This document shows, in pieces, positions 8,263 through 14,857 of a DNA stretch of 16,816 nt. Location of the stretch: positions 1-16,816 of the forward strand of contig JALHOI010000016.1 of NCBI GenBank assembly GCA_022843085.1. Reading direction: 5' to 3'. The stretch comes from Pseudobdellovibrionaceae bacterium. GTDB lineage: Bacteria; Bdellovibrionota; Bdellovibrionia; Bdellovibrionales; JAMPXM01. A program made the translations under genes and the position numbers. The notes beneath the pieces are model-generated. The model was given only the letters and a program-made list of their open reading frames with translations. It was not told where the DNA came from and searched no databases. Positions within the stretch are counted from its first letter, which is position 1, and each line of letters begins with the position of its first letter.

Positions 8263-8263
8263 A
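8240..8263. repeat. Perfect 24-bp palindrome at the convergent gene ends
   Basis: TCTATCGTTCAG is followed directly by its exact reverse complement, centred between 8251 and 8252. It contains the last codons and the TAG stop of the methyltransferase gene and ends three bases before the HAD stop codon. As RNA it folds on either strand into a hairpin with an AGCT loop. There is no strong T-run (AATTT on the plus side), so it may be a Rho-assisted or bidirectional end-of-transcript signal or a protein site. Confidence 0.7.
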
Positions 8264-8265
8264 AT

Positions 8266-9027
8266 TTACGAACGAAAGGCATGCAGTCGCCAGCCCAGCG
8301 GACGACCGTGGTCGCGAAGTTTTTTTTCTTCGGCTAGCAAAACGGCGTTTTGTGAAAGCAGCGGCGATTGCGACTGAATCATGAGTTTAAAATCGCGAGC
8401 GGTGTCGAGCAGCGCGATGTCTCCAAGCGTGTTGCCGGCCGAAAGTAGCGGCCGTCGGCCGCCGCTGGCCTTCAGTAAAGCGTCGACTTTGCCTTGGCGA
8501 TACGTGATTGGCGGTTTCACGATATCGGAAACGATTTGAACGCCGTTCGCGTCGATCTGAGTTTCGGTTTCAATACCGAGAACGTTCTCGTGTGGAACAC
8601 CCAGCAAATCGAGGGCTGCGGGTTCAACCGCCCACTTGACCGAAGCCGTGACCACAAAAATATCGAACTCGGCCGCTTGAAGTTTTTTGAATAAATCTTG
8701 AATGCTTCGAAAAACGGGCCAGGGGCGATGCGAATCATAACAAGCCTCGGCCCAAGCCCGAACTTTCGAAAGCTCGCTGCCGGCCGAAATTTGCGCCAGC
8801 CAAGCGTAGGCTCCGTGCGGATCACGTTTTTTCCAACTGCGGTAGTGTGCCCACGGGTCATCAGGCAGGTTTTGGAATTCACAGTTATCAAGCTGCCACT
8901 GGAAAAATGCCTCGCCCGCGTCCTCATCCCAGAGGGTGCCATCGGCGTCGAAAACGGCAACTGGCCTCTCGCCGGTTTGGTTCGACGTGCGAGCACGCGT
9001 GAGGCACGCGTCGATGTCGTTCCACAA
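8266..9027 (-). CDS. HAD family phosphatase, SerB-like subclass
   Basis: Predicted cytoplasmic phosphatase using an aspartyl-phosphate intermediate. From the TTG at 9027 (253 residues) the four HAD motifs are in order: I, FDADGT with D27 and D29; II, VVTAS with T127 (S129 also possible); III, K180; IV, GNTLGD with N199 and D203. The roughly 90-residue helical insert after motif I is the cap typical of the phosphoserine-phosphatase-like group. The start is doubtful. No ATG, GTG or TTG exists upstream of 9027 before the in-frame stop at 9109. However, a GGAGG at 9078-9074 stands four bases before an in-frame ATC (9069), and the 14 extra residues (ending NEFSSG before LWNDID) fit my recollection of related proteins. 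The substrate is not evident. Confidence 0.87.
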   Translation of the reverse strand: MWNDIDACLTRARTSNQTGERPVAVFDADGTLWDEDAGEAFFQWQLDNCEFQNLPDDPWAHYRSWKKRDPHGAYAWLAQISAGSELSKVRAWAEACYDSHRPWPVFRSIQDLFKKLQAAEFDIFVVTASVKWAVEPAALDLLGVPHENVLGIETETQIDANGVQIVSDIVKPPITYRQGKVDALLKASGGRRPLLSAGNTLGDIALLDTARDFKLMIQSQSPLLSQNAVLLAEEKKLRDHGRPLGWRLHAFRS

Positions 9028-9043
9028 ACCTGAACTGAACTCA

Positions 9044-9072
9044 TTGACCGCTTCGAGTGGCTTCGAGATATT
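9044..9072 (+). promoter_or_regulatory. Possible sigma-70-type promoter for the 9111-11888 operon
   Basis: TTGACC (9044-9049) and GATATT (9067-9072) are separated by 17 bases and would start transcription near 9079, about 30 bases before the ATG at 9111. The -10 matches only four of six positions, and the region overlaps the possible upstream extension of the divergent HAD gene. Confidence 0.35.
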
Positions 9073-9110
9073 GCCTCCAGAAAGACCGATTGAACCATGA
9101 GAGTGCGGTT

Positions 9111-9584
9111 ATGAGCGAGCAAGAAATCACGCAGTTCCCCGAGCTTCAAATTCTTTCGATTTCGGAGCGCGACGAAGTGCTTCAATTTTCACGGGCCCGT
9201 GCTGGAACGGCAGACCCGTTCGTTGAATGGACGGCACCGTGGCGAGCTGAATCGTTGGATCACTACCTCAAACTTGGTTGGTCGATGTCGCGCCGAGATC
9301 CTCAAACGGGACGTTTACTGGGTTACATTCTTGCCCAGCCGTTCCTCTTTTTCAGAAAACAGACCCAGACCGTATGGATCGAGCACGTTGAGGCTGAATC
9401 GACGGCAGTGGTCGCTGAACTTCTAGACACGGTTGTTCGAATCGCTCGCGAGAAACACATGCAGCGCGTGTTGATGAGTTTTGATCCCGCGAAAATCGAC
9501 TTAGGTCGAGGCGAGGTGATTCGAAACCGCAATGGTAGGATGATCGAAGACGACATCATCGAATTCGCAACAACCAAAGGCTAA
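9111..9584 (+). CDS. Small GNAT-like protein of unknown substrate
   Basis: A 157-residue protein from the ATG at 9111. The frame could open at a GTG (9057), but the added residues look like non-coding sequence and overlap the divergent HAD leader. The strand and helix order (GYILAQPF, then VWIEHVEAES, then a long helix and VLMSF) resembles a GNAT fold. The acetyl-CoA glycine loop is replaced by ESTAVVAELL, so catalytic activity is uncertain. No signal peptide or membrane segment is seen. The stop is ten bases before glpD, suggesting one transcript. The fold is an inference; otherwise it is a hypothetical protein. Confidence 0.7.
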   Translation: MSEQEITQFPELQILSISERDEVLQFSRARAGTADPFVEWTAPWRAESLDHYLKLGWSMSRRDPQTGRLLGYILAQPFLFFRKQTQTVWIEHVEAESTAVVAELLDTVVRIAREKHMQRVLMSFDPAKIDLGRGEVIRNRNGRMIEDDIIEFATTKG

Positions 9585-9594
9585 GTGTCGCCGT

Positions 9595-11250
9595 ATGCAA
9601 AAAGAAAATCTGCGTCTGTCTGTTCACGATCGTCCGAAAATGATCGACCAAATGAAGACACAAACCTTTGATTTGGTCGTCATCGGAGGGGGAATCACGG
9701 GTGCCGGCGTGGCCCGCGATGCGGCCTCGAGAGGCATGAAGGTCGCTCTTATCGAAGCTCGAGACTTCGCTGTCGGCACCAGCTCGCGATCCTCAAAACT
9801 TATTCACGGTGGTATTCGGTACCTAGAAAACTACGAATTTCACCTCGTGTTCGAAGCTTTGTCAGAGCGTGCTCTACTTTTTGATATCGCACCGACGCTT
9901 GTTCACCCGTTGCGATTCGTACTGCCACTTTACAAAGGCAATCGTGTCGGGATGTTTAAAATGGGTTTGGGTATGTGGGCCTACGATGCGCTGTCTTTGT
10001 TCGAAGCGCCCGAGCCTCACGAACGTCTTAGTGCCGACGAATCTGTCAAACGTTTGCCTCTACTTCAGCGAAGCGGACTCGAGGGAAGTTACGTCTATAG
10101 CGACGCCTACATGGACGACGATCGCCTGGTCCACGAGACGATGCGGTCAGCCGTTTCGATGGGAGCCCTTGCGGTCAACCACGTACGCGCGGTCGATGCC
10201 GTTTTAGAAAACGGAAAAATGTCGAGCGTCGTTTGCGCAGACTCCGTCAGCGGCACGAAGTTCAATCTGAGTGGAAAACATTTCGTCAGCACTGTCGGCC
10301 CGTGGACCGATTCGGTCGCCGTCGATTTGCTGAAACAATGGAAGAAAGTACTGCGACCGTCGAAGGGAGTTCACCTGACCTTCAATCGTTCGCGGTTTAA
10401 CGTGAACGATGCGATCGTCATGGCGGCTGACAACGAGAAACGAATCGTGTTCGGAATTCCTCGCCACGAGATGTTCATCATCGGCACAACCGACACCGAT
10501 TACAAAGGCGACCCCCAAGATGTGTCGGTGACGACGGAAGATGTCGATTACTTGCTCGATGTAGCAGGTCAGTACTTTCCGGGCGCAGGGCTGACGAAAG
10601 CCGACATTATTGCGAGTTACGCCGGCGTTCGGCCGCTGGTCGACGACGGTTCCGAGACAGAATCAAAAACTTCGCGTGAGCACCTGATCTATAACGATGA
10701 ACGCAACATGACTTTTGTTGCCGGCGGCAAGTACACAACCTACAGAAGAATGGCGCTCGACGCGGTCGAATCAACGCTCGACTTCTTTGACGTGAACGAT
10801 CGCGTTCGCTTTGGACGACCACAGACCGAGGTGCCCTTGAACCCGCTGGCCTCCGTCGACGCTCTCAGCAACGCGCGTCGCGGCCTGGAGCGCTATCACC
10901 GAGAAACGGGCCTCTCGCACGAGGTTTTAAGGACTCTGATCGAACGGCACGCAAGTGAAGTCGAGCGGCTCTTTGTCTTTGATCCTGGAGCTAGTTTCTC
11001 GCAAGACGAGCGCATGTGGACAATCGAAGCGAAACACGCGATTCGCGAGACGATGTGTGATTCGTTGGTCGACTTTTATTCGCGTCGTGTACCGCTTGTG
11101 CTGTCACGCGCCGATCACGGTCTTCCGTTCCTCGGCCGAATCAGTCGCGCGTTTCAAGAAGAGTTACATTGGTCCGAACAAGAAAGAGCGACTCAATCCA
11201 AACTTCTTCAAGAGTATCTGAGTCTTGAATTTGCGTGGCAGAGAAATTGA
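9595..11250 (+). CDS. glpD: Aerobic glycerol-3-phosphate dehydrogenase (FAD)
   Basis: Oxidises sn-glycerol-3-phosphate to dihydroxyacetone phosphate and passes electrons to quinone at the inner membrane face. The 551 residues begin with the FAD-binding strand VVIGGGITGAG (GxGxxG at 31-36). The GlpD hallmark GTSSRSSKLIHGGIRYL follows at 61-77, then the active-site region AGVRPLVDD (R346) and the C-terminal FAD contact GGKYTTYRR (377-385). A helical C-terminal domain covers about 400-551. It is longer than the roughly 500-residue enterobacterial protein, partly because of about 20 extra N-terminal residues. Starts at residues 16 or 20 are possible, since none of the three has a good RBS. glpK and glpF are not next to it; instead it is flanked by a GNAT-like gene and an overlapping membrane-protein gene. 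Confidence 0.95.
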   Translation: MQKENLRLSVHDRPKMIDQMKTQTFDLVVIGGGITGAGVARDAASRGMKVALIEARDFAVGTSSRSSKLIHGGIRYLENYEFHLVFEALSERALLFDIAPTLVHPLRFVLPLYKGNRVGMFKMGLGMWAYDALSLFEAPEPHERLSADESVKRLPLLQRSGLEGSYVYSDAYMDDDRLVHETMRSAVSMGALAVNHVRAVDAVLENGKMSSVVCADSVSGTKFNLSGKHFVSTVGPWTDSVAVDLLKQWKKVLRPSKGVHLTFNRSRFNVNDAIVMAADNEKRIVFGIPRHEMFIIGTTDTDYKGDPQDVSVTTEDVDYLLDVAGQYFPGAGLTKADIIASYAGVRPLVDDGSETESKTSREHLIYNDERNMTFVAGGKYTTYRRMALDAVESTLDFFDVNDRVRFGRPQTEVPLNPLASVDALSNARRGLERYHRETGLSHEVLRTLIERHASEVERLFVFDPGASFSQDERMWTIEAKHAIRETMCDSLVDFYSRRVPLVLSRADHGLPFLGRISRAFQEELHWSEQERATQSKLLQEYLSLEFAWQRN

Positions 11251-11888
11251 TCGAACTCGCGATGGCCGTTCTGTACGGGCTTGCCGGCGTGTTCTTTTTG
11301 TTCGTCCTGCCACGAAAAATGAAACAGCGAAGTGAATCGTTCTTACGCTTTTTCGGTGGCAGGCTTCTCTGGCCATTTGGACCTATCGAATTCGAGCACC
11401 TCGGCTTCAAAGTTCGAATCGCAGAAATGTCCTCCGGGCGAGGAGTTCACGGCGGCGGCGGACATTTTCTTTTGCTCTGGTGCTACGTCGAAAAAACCGA
11501 AAAGCTTTTTTTGGGACATCCTGAATCGGGGGCTTATACACGCGGAACCTTTCTGCGCCTCCCGCCGCATATTGTTGTCGAAGTTAACGGAACTGCGCTT
11601 CTGATCGGCGGCGTTTCGTTGTCGGCCGTCGAAAAAACGCGTCAGTTGCTACTCAATAAAATTGATCCGACAAATGGCCTCGCCCTCTTGTTCTCGAAGA
11701 AGTTCGATCACTTGACGGTGGCCGACGAGTATCATGTGGGCGGGTCGACGCTGATTCAGCGAAAGACTGTATTACGCTACAGCGTTTTGCCTTCCGCCAT
11801 TTACGATTCGCCCGAAGCTCTCTCGCCGTATCTCAACCACCTTGTTGGCGTGATGTCCGCGTTGGGCGTCAAGCCCTTGAAATTTTAA
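11235..11888 (+). CDS. Membrane-anchored protein of unknown function
   Basis: I do not recognise this protein. From the GTG at 11235 it has 217 residues; the ATG at 11262 (residue 10) is an alternative, and neither has a clear RBS. One hydrophobic segment (about 10-27, VLYGLAGVFFLFVLP) is followed by basic residues (RKMKQR). This suggests an N-terminal anchor with the remaining roughly 185 residues probably in the cytoplasm. The soluble part is rich in beta-type stretches and has a glycine run GVHGGGGH near 71-78. The GTG start overlaps the end of glpD by 16 bases, so co-expression with glpD is likely and a role at the membrane near the dehydrogenase is possible. That link is inferred from position only. 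Confidence 0.75.
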   Translation: MAEKLIELAMAVLYGLAGVFFLFVLPRKMKQRSESFLRFFGGRLLWPFGPIEFEHLGFKVRIAEMSSGRGVHGGGGHFLLLWCYVEKTEKLFLGHPESGAYTRGTFLRLPPHIVVEVNGTALLIGGVSLSAVEKTRQLLLNKIDPTNGLALLFSKKFDHLTVADEYHVGGSTLIQRKTVLRYSVLPSAIYDSPEALSPYLNHLVGVMSALGVKPLKF

Positions 11889-11988
11889 TCTCGACGAAGT
11901 GGGGCACAGCGGAGCTCCACCGGAGATAAAGTTCAGAGCTCGGGTCCTTCGTTGGAATCCTCTGAGCCAAAAGCTACGACGGTCTGAA

Positions 11989-12011
11989 TATAACCCGACG
12001 GAGCCTAAATC
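11989..12011 (+). promoter_or_regulatory. Possible -10 box and RBS of the secreted-protein gene
   Basis: TATAAC (11989-11994) matches five of six -10 positions and would give a start near 12000, with GGAG (12000-12003) eight bases before the ATG at 12012. I see no convincing -35. The roughly 120-base gap before it holds only a short GGAGCTCC palindrome and no T-rich terminator for the glpD group. Confidence 0.35.
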
Positions 12012-12770
12012 ATGACGATACGTTTTCAAAACTCTCTGGTTGCTCTCAGCCTCGCGGCCGCATCGGCTTTCGCAACTGCGCCTGCCCAAGCCGAAGTTGC
12101 GAAGCACGCCAACCTCGACATCCAGTGTACGCAAGATGGTATTGCTTATCCGAAAGTAATCGACATTGTTTCGAATTCAACGGGTTCAACGGTCACGCTG
12201 TTCGGCCAAACCTACAACGACCGTCAACTTGTGGGCGTAACGGAGGGCGGTGATCCCTACCTTCAAGCTGTCGACAACACCGGCGGATACAATATCACGA
12301 TTGCAGGCGGTGACTTTCAAAAAGCTTTCGAAGGTACGGCGGTGAAGTTGGGAAGCGCGAAAGCCTCGGTGAATTTGTTTAAACTCGGCGAACAATTCAG
12401 CGCGACCTGCGTGGGTTCGTACGAGTTCACACCGATGCGTTCGGCGCTTCCTGTTGTTCCCGGGCGACCAATACCGCCGCTCACACCCGGACCTCCGCCA
12501 TCAGCCTGCGTCGTTGATCCTGTGAGAATGTCGACGATTCTAATGGCCGCGACCCCTGAACTCGAGTCGATCAAGAAAGCACACATGACATCGGCCACCG
12601 CCGTCACTTGCCAGCAGATCGCGCCCGGAGTTGTTGAATATCAGTTTGTGTTCCGAACCTGTGGAAGGTGTTTGCCGAGCTCGGCGATGCTGAAAGTTCA
12701 ACAGGATGAAACGCCGACGTACGCCGATGGCGCACCGACCTACGTGAAAACTGTTACGACCACGCGCTAA
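12012..12770 (+). CDS. Secreted protein of unknown function with six cysteines
   Basis: I do not recognise a family. The 252-residue product starts with a clear Sec signal peptide: basic residue R4, a hydrophobic core, and a likely signal peptidase I site after APAQA (residues 23-27). The mature protein has an N-terminal beta-rich part (28-140). A proline-rich linker (about 147-164, PGRPIPPLTPGPPP) follows, then a smaller C-terminal part. Cysteines lie at 39, 133, 166, 200, 217 and 220, the last two forming a CxxC. An even number in an exported protein fits disulphide bonds, probably two domains each closed by them. Export to the periplasm or beyond is inferred. It stands alone with its own RBS, and its stop overlaps that of the next gene on the other strand. 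Confidence 0.8.
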   Translation: MTIRFQNSLVALSLAAASAFATAPAQAEVAKHANLDIQCTQDGIAYPKVIDIVSNSTGSTVTLFGQTYNDRQLVGVTEGGDPYLQAVDNTGGYNITIAGGDFQKAFEGTAVKLGSAKASVNLFKLGEQFSATCVGSYEFTPMRSALPVVPGRPIPPLTPGPPPSACVVDPVRMSTILMAATPELESIKKAHMTSATAVTCQQIAPGVVEYQFVFRTCGRCLPSSAMLKVQQDETPTYADGAPTYVKTVTTTR

Positions 12771-13231
12771 CCGCGGAGTTTTCGAAAAAAGCCGACGATT
12801 TTTGCTGGCGAATTCAGGCCGATTTGCGCCAGCATTTTCATGATCGGCGCTCCGCCGGAGGCAATCACTTCGAGATAGCCACCGCGCAAGACAGACAAAA
12901 GTCCGCCCGGCATTTCCAGCCGAATGGCTCCTGCCAGCATCTCTTTTAAGACCGAAAGACCAATTTCGGCGATGTCGTCGGGAGTTTGTTCGGCCAACAC
13001 CGTGACCGTCCGGGGCTCGAGCTTAAAAATGAAATCCGGGTTGCGAGCATCTCGCCTCTCGACATGAACGGTCGTACCTCGACGAAAGATGGCGCATGGG
13101 ACCATCCCACCAATCAAAATCCCGACCTCGAGATTTTCCTTCAAATGAGCTAGGGCGAGACGTGGCGCTTCGCGTGTCGTAAAGAATTTTTCCAGCATCT
13201 GATAAGCGTCTTCTGGCGTCATAGTGCCCAT
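12767..13231 (-). CDS. SCP2-like (sterol carrier/lipid-binding fold) protein
   Basis: A 154-residue protein without signal peptide or membrane segment. The pattern of a hydrophobic strand ending in DFIFKLEP, then a helix with a hydrophobic spacing, then GAIRLEMPGGLLSVLRGG and a closing helix resembles SCP2-type domains. These bind lipids or serve as accessory domains. The match is by pattern only and could be wrong. The ATG at 13231 has GGAG five bases upstream; the ATG at 13222 is less well placed. Its TAG and the TAA of the convergent secreted-protein gene overlap in four bases (12767-12770). It is divergent from mreB, sharing a 130-base promoter region. Confidence 0.8.
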   Translation of the reverse strand: MGTMTPEDAYQMLEKFFTTREAPRLALAHLKENLEVGILIGGMVPCAIFRRGTTVHVERRDARNPDFIFKLEPRTVTVLAEQTPDDIAEIGLSVLKEMLAGAIRLEMPGGLLSVLRGGYLEVIASGGAPIMKMLAQIGLNSPAKIVGFFRKLRG

Positions 13232-13302
13232 TTCTACTCCGCGCGGGGGTACTTTTCGCTTAAAAATTCGAGGTTCACGATGGTCGAGTGCGACGGTGCG
13301 CG

Positions 13303-13316
13303 TTAGAAACTTCTAA
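13303..13316. repeat. Operator-like inverted repeat upstream of mreB
   Basis: TTAGAA and TTCTAA form a perfect inverted repeat around two bases, nine bases upstream of the putative mreB -35 box. The position suits an activator or repressor site, or it may serve the divergent SCP2-like gene. No known regulator is implied. Confidence 0.35.
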
Positions 13317-13325
13317 GCACCGGAA

Positions 13326-13355
13326 TTGACCATTGTTTCAGGCGAGCCCTAAACT
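13326..13355 (+). promoter_or_regulatory. Putative mreB promoter
   Basis: TTGACC (13326-13331, five of six -35 bases) and TAAACT (13350-13355, four of six -10 bases) are 18 bases apart. The expected transcription start (six to eight bases further on) falls at or next to the A of the mreB ATG at 13362, and no Shine-Dalgarno sequence precedes that ATG, which suggests a leaderless mRNA. Confidence 0.45.
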
Positions 13356-13361
13356 TTTCTT

Positions 13362-14405
13362 ATGAGTTTTTTCGACAAAATTTCGGATTATTTTTCGCAC
13401 GATCTCGCAATCGACCTCGGCACGGCCAACACCCTCGTTTACGCCAAAGGTCACGGCATCATTCTCGACGAACCTTCGGTCGTTGCGGTTCAGAAAAATT
13501 ATCGCGGTATGCAGAACCGCGTCCTCGCTGTTGGAAAAGAAGCGAAGGAGATGTTGGGACGAACGCCAGGTTCGATCGTCGCCATTCGTCCAATCAAAGA
13601 CGGCGTTATTGCTGACTTCGAAGTGACGCAGCAAATGTTGCGATATTTTATTTCGAAGTCGACGGGTCACAAAAAGTCATTCATTCGCCCGCGTATCATC
13701 ATCTGTGTTCCGTATGGAATTACTCAGGTTGAAAAGAAGGCCGTGAAAGAATCGGCGTTCTCGGCGGGAGCGCGCGAAGTTTATTTGATCGAAGAGCCGA
13801 TGGCGGCCGCGATCGGCGCGGGTTTACCGATCACCGAACCGATCGGCAACATGGTGGTCGACATCGGCGGTGGGACAACAGGTGTTGCCGTGATTTCTTT
13901 AAACGGGATCGTCTACTGCAAGTCGATCAAAGTCGCCGGCGACAAATTTGATGAAGCGATCGTGAACTACGTACGTCGCCAGTTCAATTTGTTGATCGGC
14001 GAACAGTCGGCCGAAAAAATCAAAGTACAAATCGGCAACGCGTATCCGTTTGAAGAAGAACGTGTCATGGAGATCAAAGGCCGAGATCTTGTCGCGGGTG
14101 CACCGAAGACAATCGAAATCACATCGTCTCAAGTTAACGATGCGTTGATGGATCCGCTGAGTGAAGTGGTCGACGCGGTTCGTACGGCTCTCGAAAAAAC
14201 ACCGCCCGAACTTGCGGCCGATATTGTCGATAACGGAATCGTGCTGACAGGTGGCGGAGCCCTTCTAGCGAACCTCGATATTCTTCTGCGTGAACGGACA
14301 GGACTTCCGGTCACGATTGCCGAAGAGCCTCTGACTTGCGTCGTACTGGGCTCTGGAAAAGCGCTTGATCAGTTTGATCTCTATAAACAGGTTTGCACGG
14401 ATTGA
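13362..14405 (+). CDS. mreB: Cell-shape determining actin homologue MreB
   Basis: Bacterial actin that forms membrane-attached filaments and guides lateral wall synthesis. At 347 residues it is full length. The nucleotide-binding motifs are intact: phosphate 1 DLGTANTLVY (18-27), phosphate 2 DIGGGTTG (167-174) and adenosine loop LTGGGALL (295-302). The first residues (MSFFDKISDYF) can form an amphipathic helix with F3, F4, I7 and F11, matching the membrane anchor of Gram-negative MreB. The start is fixed by family alignment even though no RBS precedes it. Unlike the common arrangement, no mreC or mreD follows; an intrinsic terminator comes 10 bases after the stop. Bdellovibrio is known to carry two mreB genes, so this could be one of a pair if the organism is related. 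Confidence 0.97.
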   Translation: MSFFDKISDYFSHDLAIDLGTANTLVYAKGHGIILDEPSVVAVQKNYRGMQNRVLAVGKEAKEMLGRTPGSIVAIRPIKDGVIADFEVTQQMLRYFISKSTGHKKSFIRPRIIICVPYGITQVEKKAVKESAFSAGAREVYLIEEPMAAAIGAGLPITEPIGNMVVDIGGGTTGVAVISLNGIVYCKSIKVAGDKFDEAIVNYVRRQFNLLIGEQSAEKIKVQIGNAYPFEEERVMEIKGRDLVAGAPKTIEITSSQVNDALMDPLSEVVDAVRTALEKTPPELAADIVDNGIVLTGGGALLANLDILLRERTGLPVTIAEEPLTCVVLGSGKALDQFDLYKQVCTD

Positions 14406-14415
14406 AGCGAGACCA

Positions 14416-14440
14416 AGCCCGATCGATCGGGCTCTTTTTT
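14416..14440 (+). terminator. Intrinsic terminator after mreB
   Basis: AGCCCGATC followed at once by GATCGGGCT (14416-14433) is a perfect self-complementary stem, followed by C and six T (14435-14440). The outer bases CCAAGC (14413-14418) can instead pair with GCTTGG (14443-14448), which would open the foot of the terminator, so an attenuator for the next gene is possible. The hairpin also shows that the apparent upstream extension of the next reading frame is not coding. Confidence 0.88.
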
Positions 14441-14452
14441 CTGCTTGGCTTT

Positions 14453-14857
14453 ATGGAAGAGCGAGTTGCGTTGCTGGCCGCGACCCGCGCGATCGCCCAA
14501 CTGAAAGCTGAGTTTTCAGAAATTTCGAGAAAAGACCGCGAGCAGAGTCTTGTGCCTGTCGATGCCCTCATAAGGGCTTGTCACGATGCTTGGAAGATTC
14601 ATCGTAAACAGATTGTTCGAAACCAACTCAACGCGCCTCCCGAAACCGTTTGGAATATTCCGTCCAGCATCGATTTGACGACGTGGGCGCGGTATCAGCG
14701 AGATGCACCCGATGAAGATGTGATGACACTGCTTTTTTCTTTAGTTCTTGGTATCAGTGACGACGAACTTTCTGAAGGCTTCCAAACCTCTGTCGGCACG
14801 ATTCGTTATCGCCTTGGAAAAGGCGTTCGGCAGCTCGGGCTTGTGGCTCGCCCATGA
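14453..14857 (+). CDS. Small sigma-70 region-4-like helix-turn-helix protein
   Basis: A 134-residue protein from the ATG at 14453. An upstream TTG (14393) would place a terminator in the coding sequence and is rejected. The C-terminal 40 residues match sigma region 4: FSLVLGISDDELSEGF, then TSVGTIRYRLGKGVRQL (about 95-128), with the S-V-G-T-I-R-x-R-L recognition helix typical of ECF factors. The first roughly 80 residues are helical but show no region 2 (the -10 binding and core-binding part). It is therefore either a remnant, a highly diverged sigma factor or a DNA-binding regulator. The TGA overlaps the ATG of the next gene in ATGA, as is usual for sigma/anti-sigma pairs. The domain call is fairly sure; sigma activity is doubtful. 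Confidence 0.8.
   Translation: MEERVALLAATRAIAQLKAEFSEISRKDREQSLVPVDALIRACHDAWKIHRKQIVRNQLNAPPETVWNIPSSIDLTTWARYQRDAPDEDVMTLLFSLVLGISDDELSEGFQTSVGTIRYRLGKGVRQLGLVARP

Noticed and set aside
9057..9110. N-terminal extension of the small GNAT-like protein from a GTG
   Set aside because: It overlaps the leader of the divergent HAD gene, its residues look random, and the ATG at 9111 suits the protein better.
8517..9185. Minus-strand open frame of 222 codons over the HAD gene
   Set aside because: The HAD frame carries all four catalytic motifs; this frame is rich in R, S and P and has none.
11889..11935. Possible terminator after the glpD group (GGAGCTCC dyad)
   Set aside because: The stem is short and no T-run follows on either strand.
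14393..14452. N-terminal extension of the region-4 protein from a TTG
   Set aside because: The extension is encoded by the mreB stop region and the terminator hairpin with its T-run; the ATG at 14453 is the sensible start.
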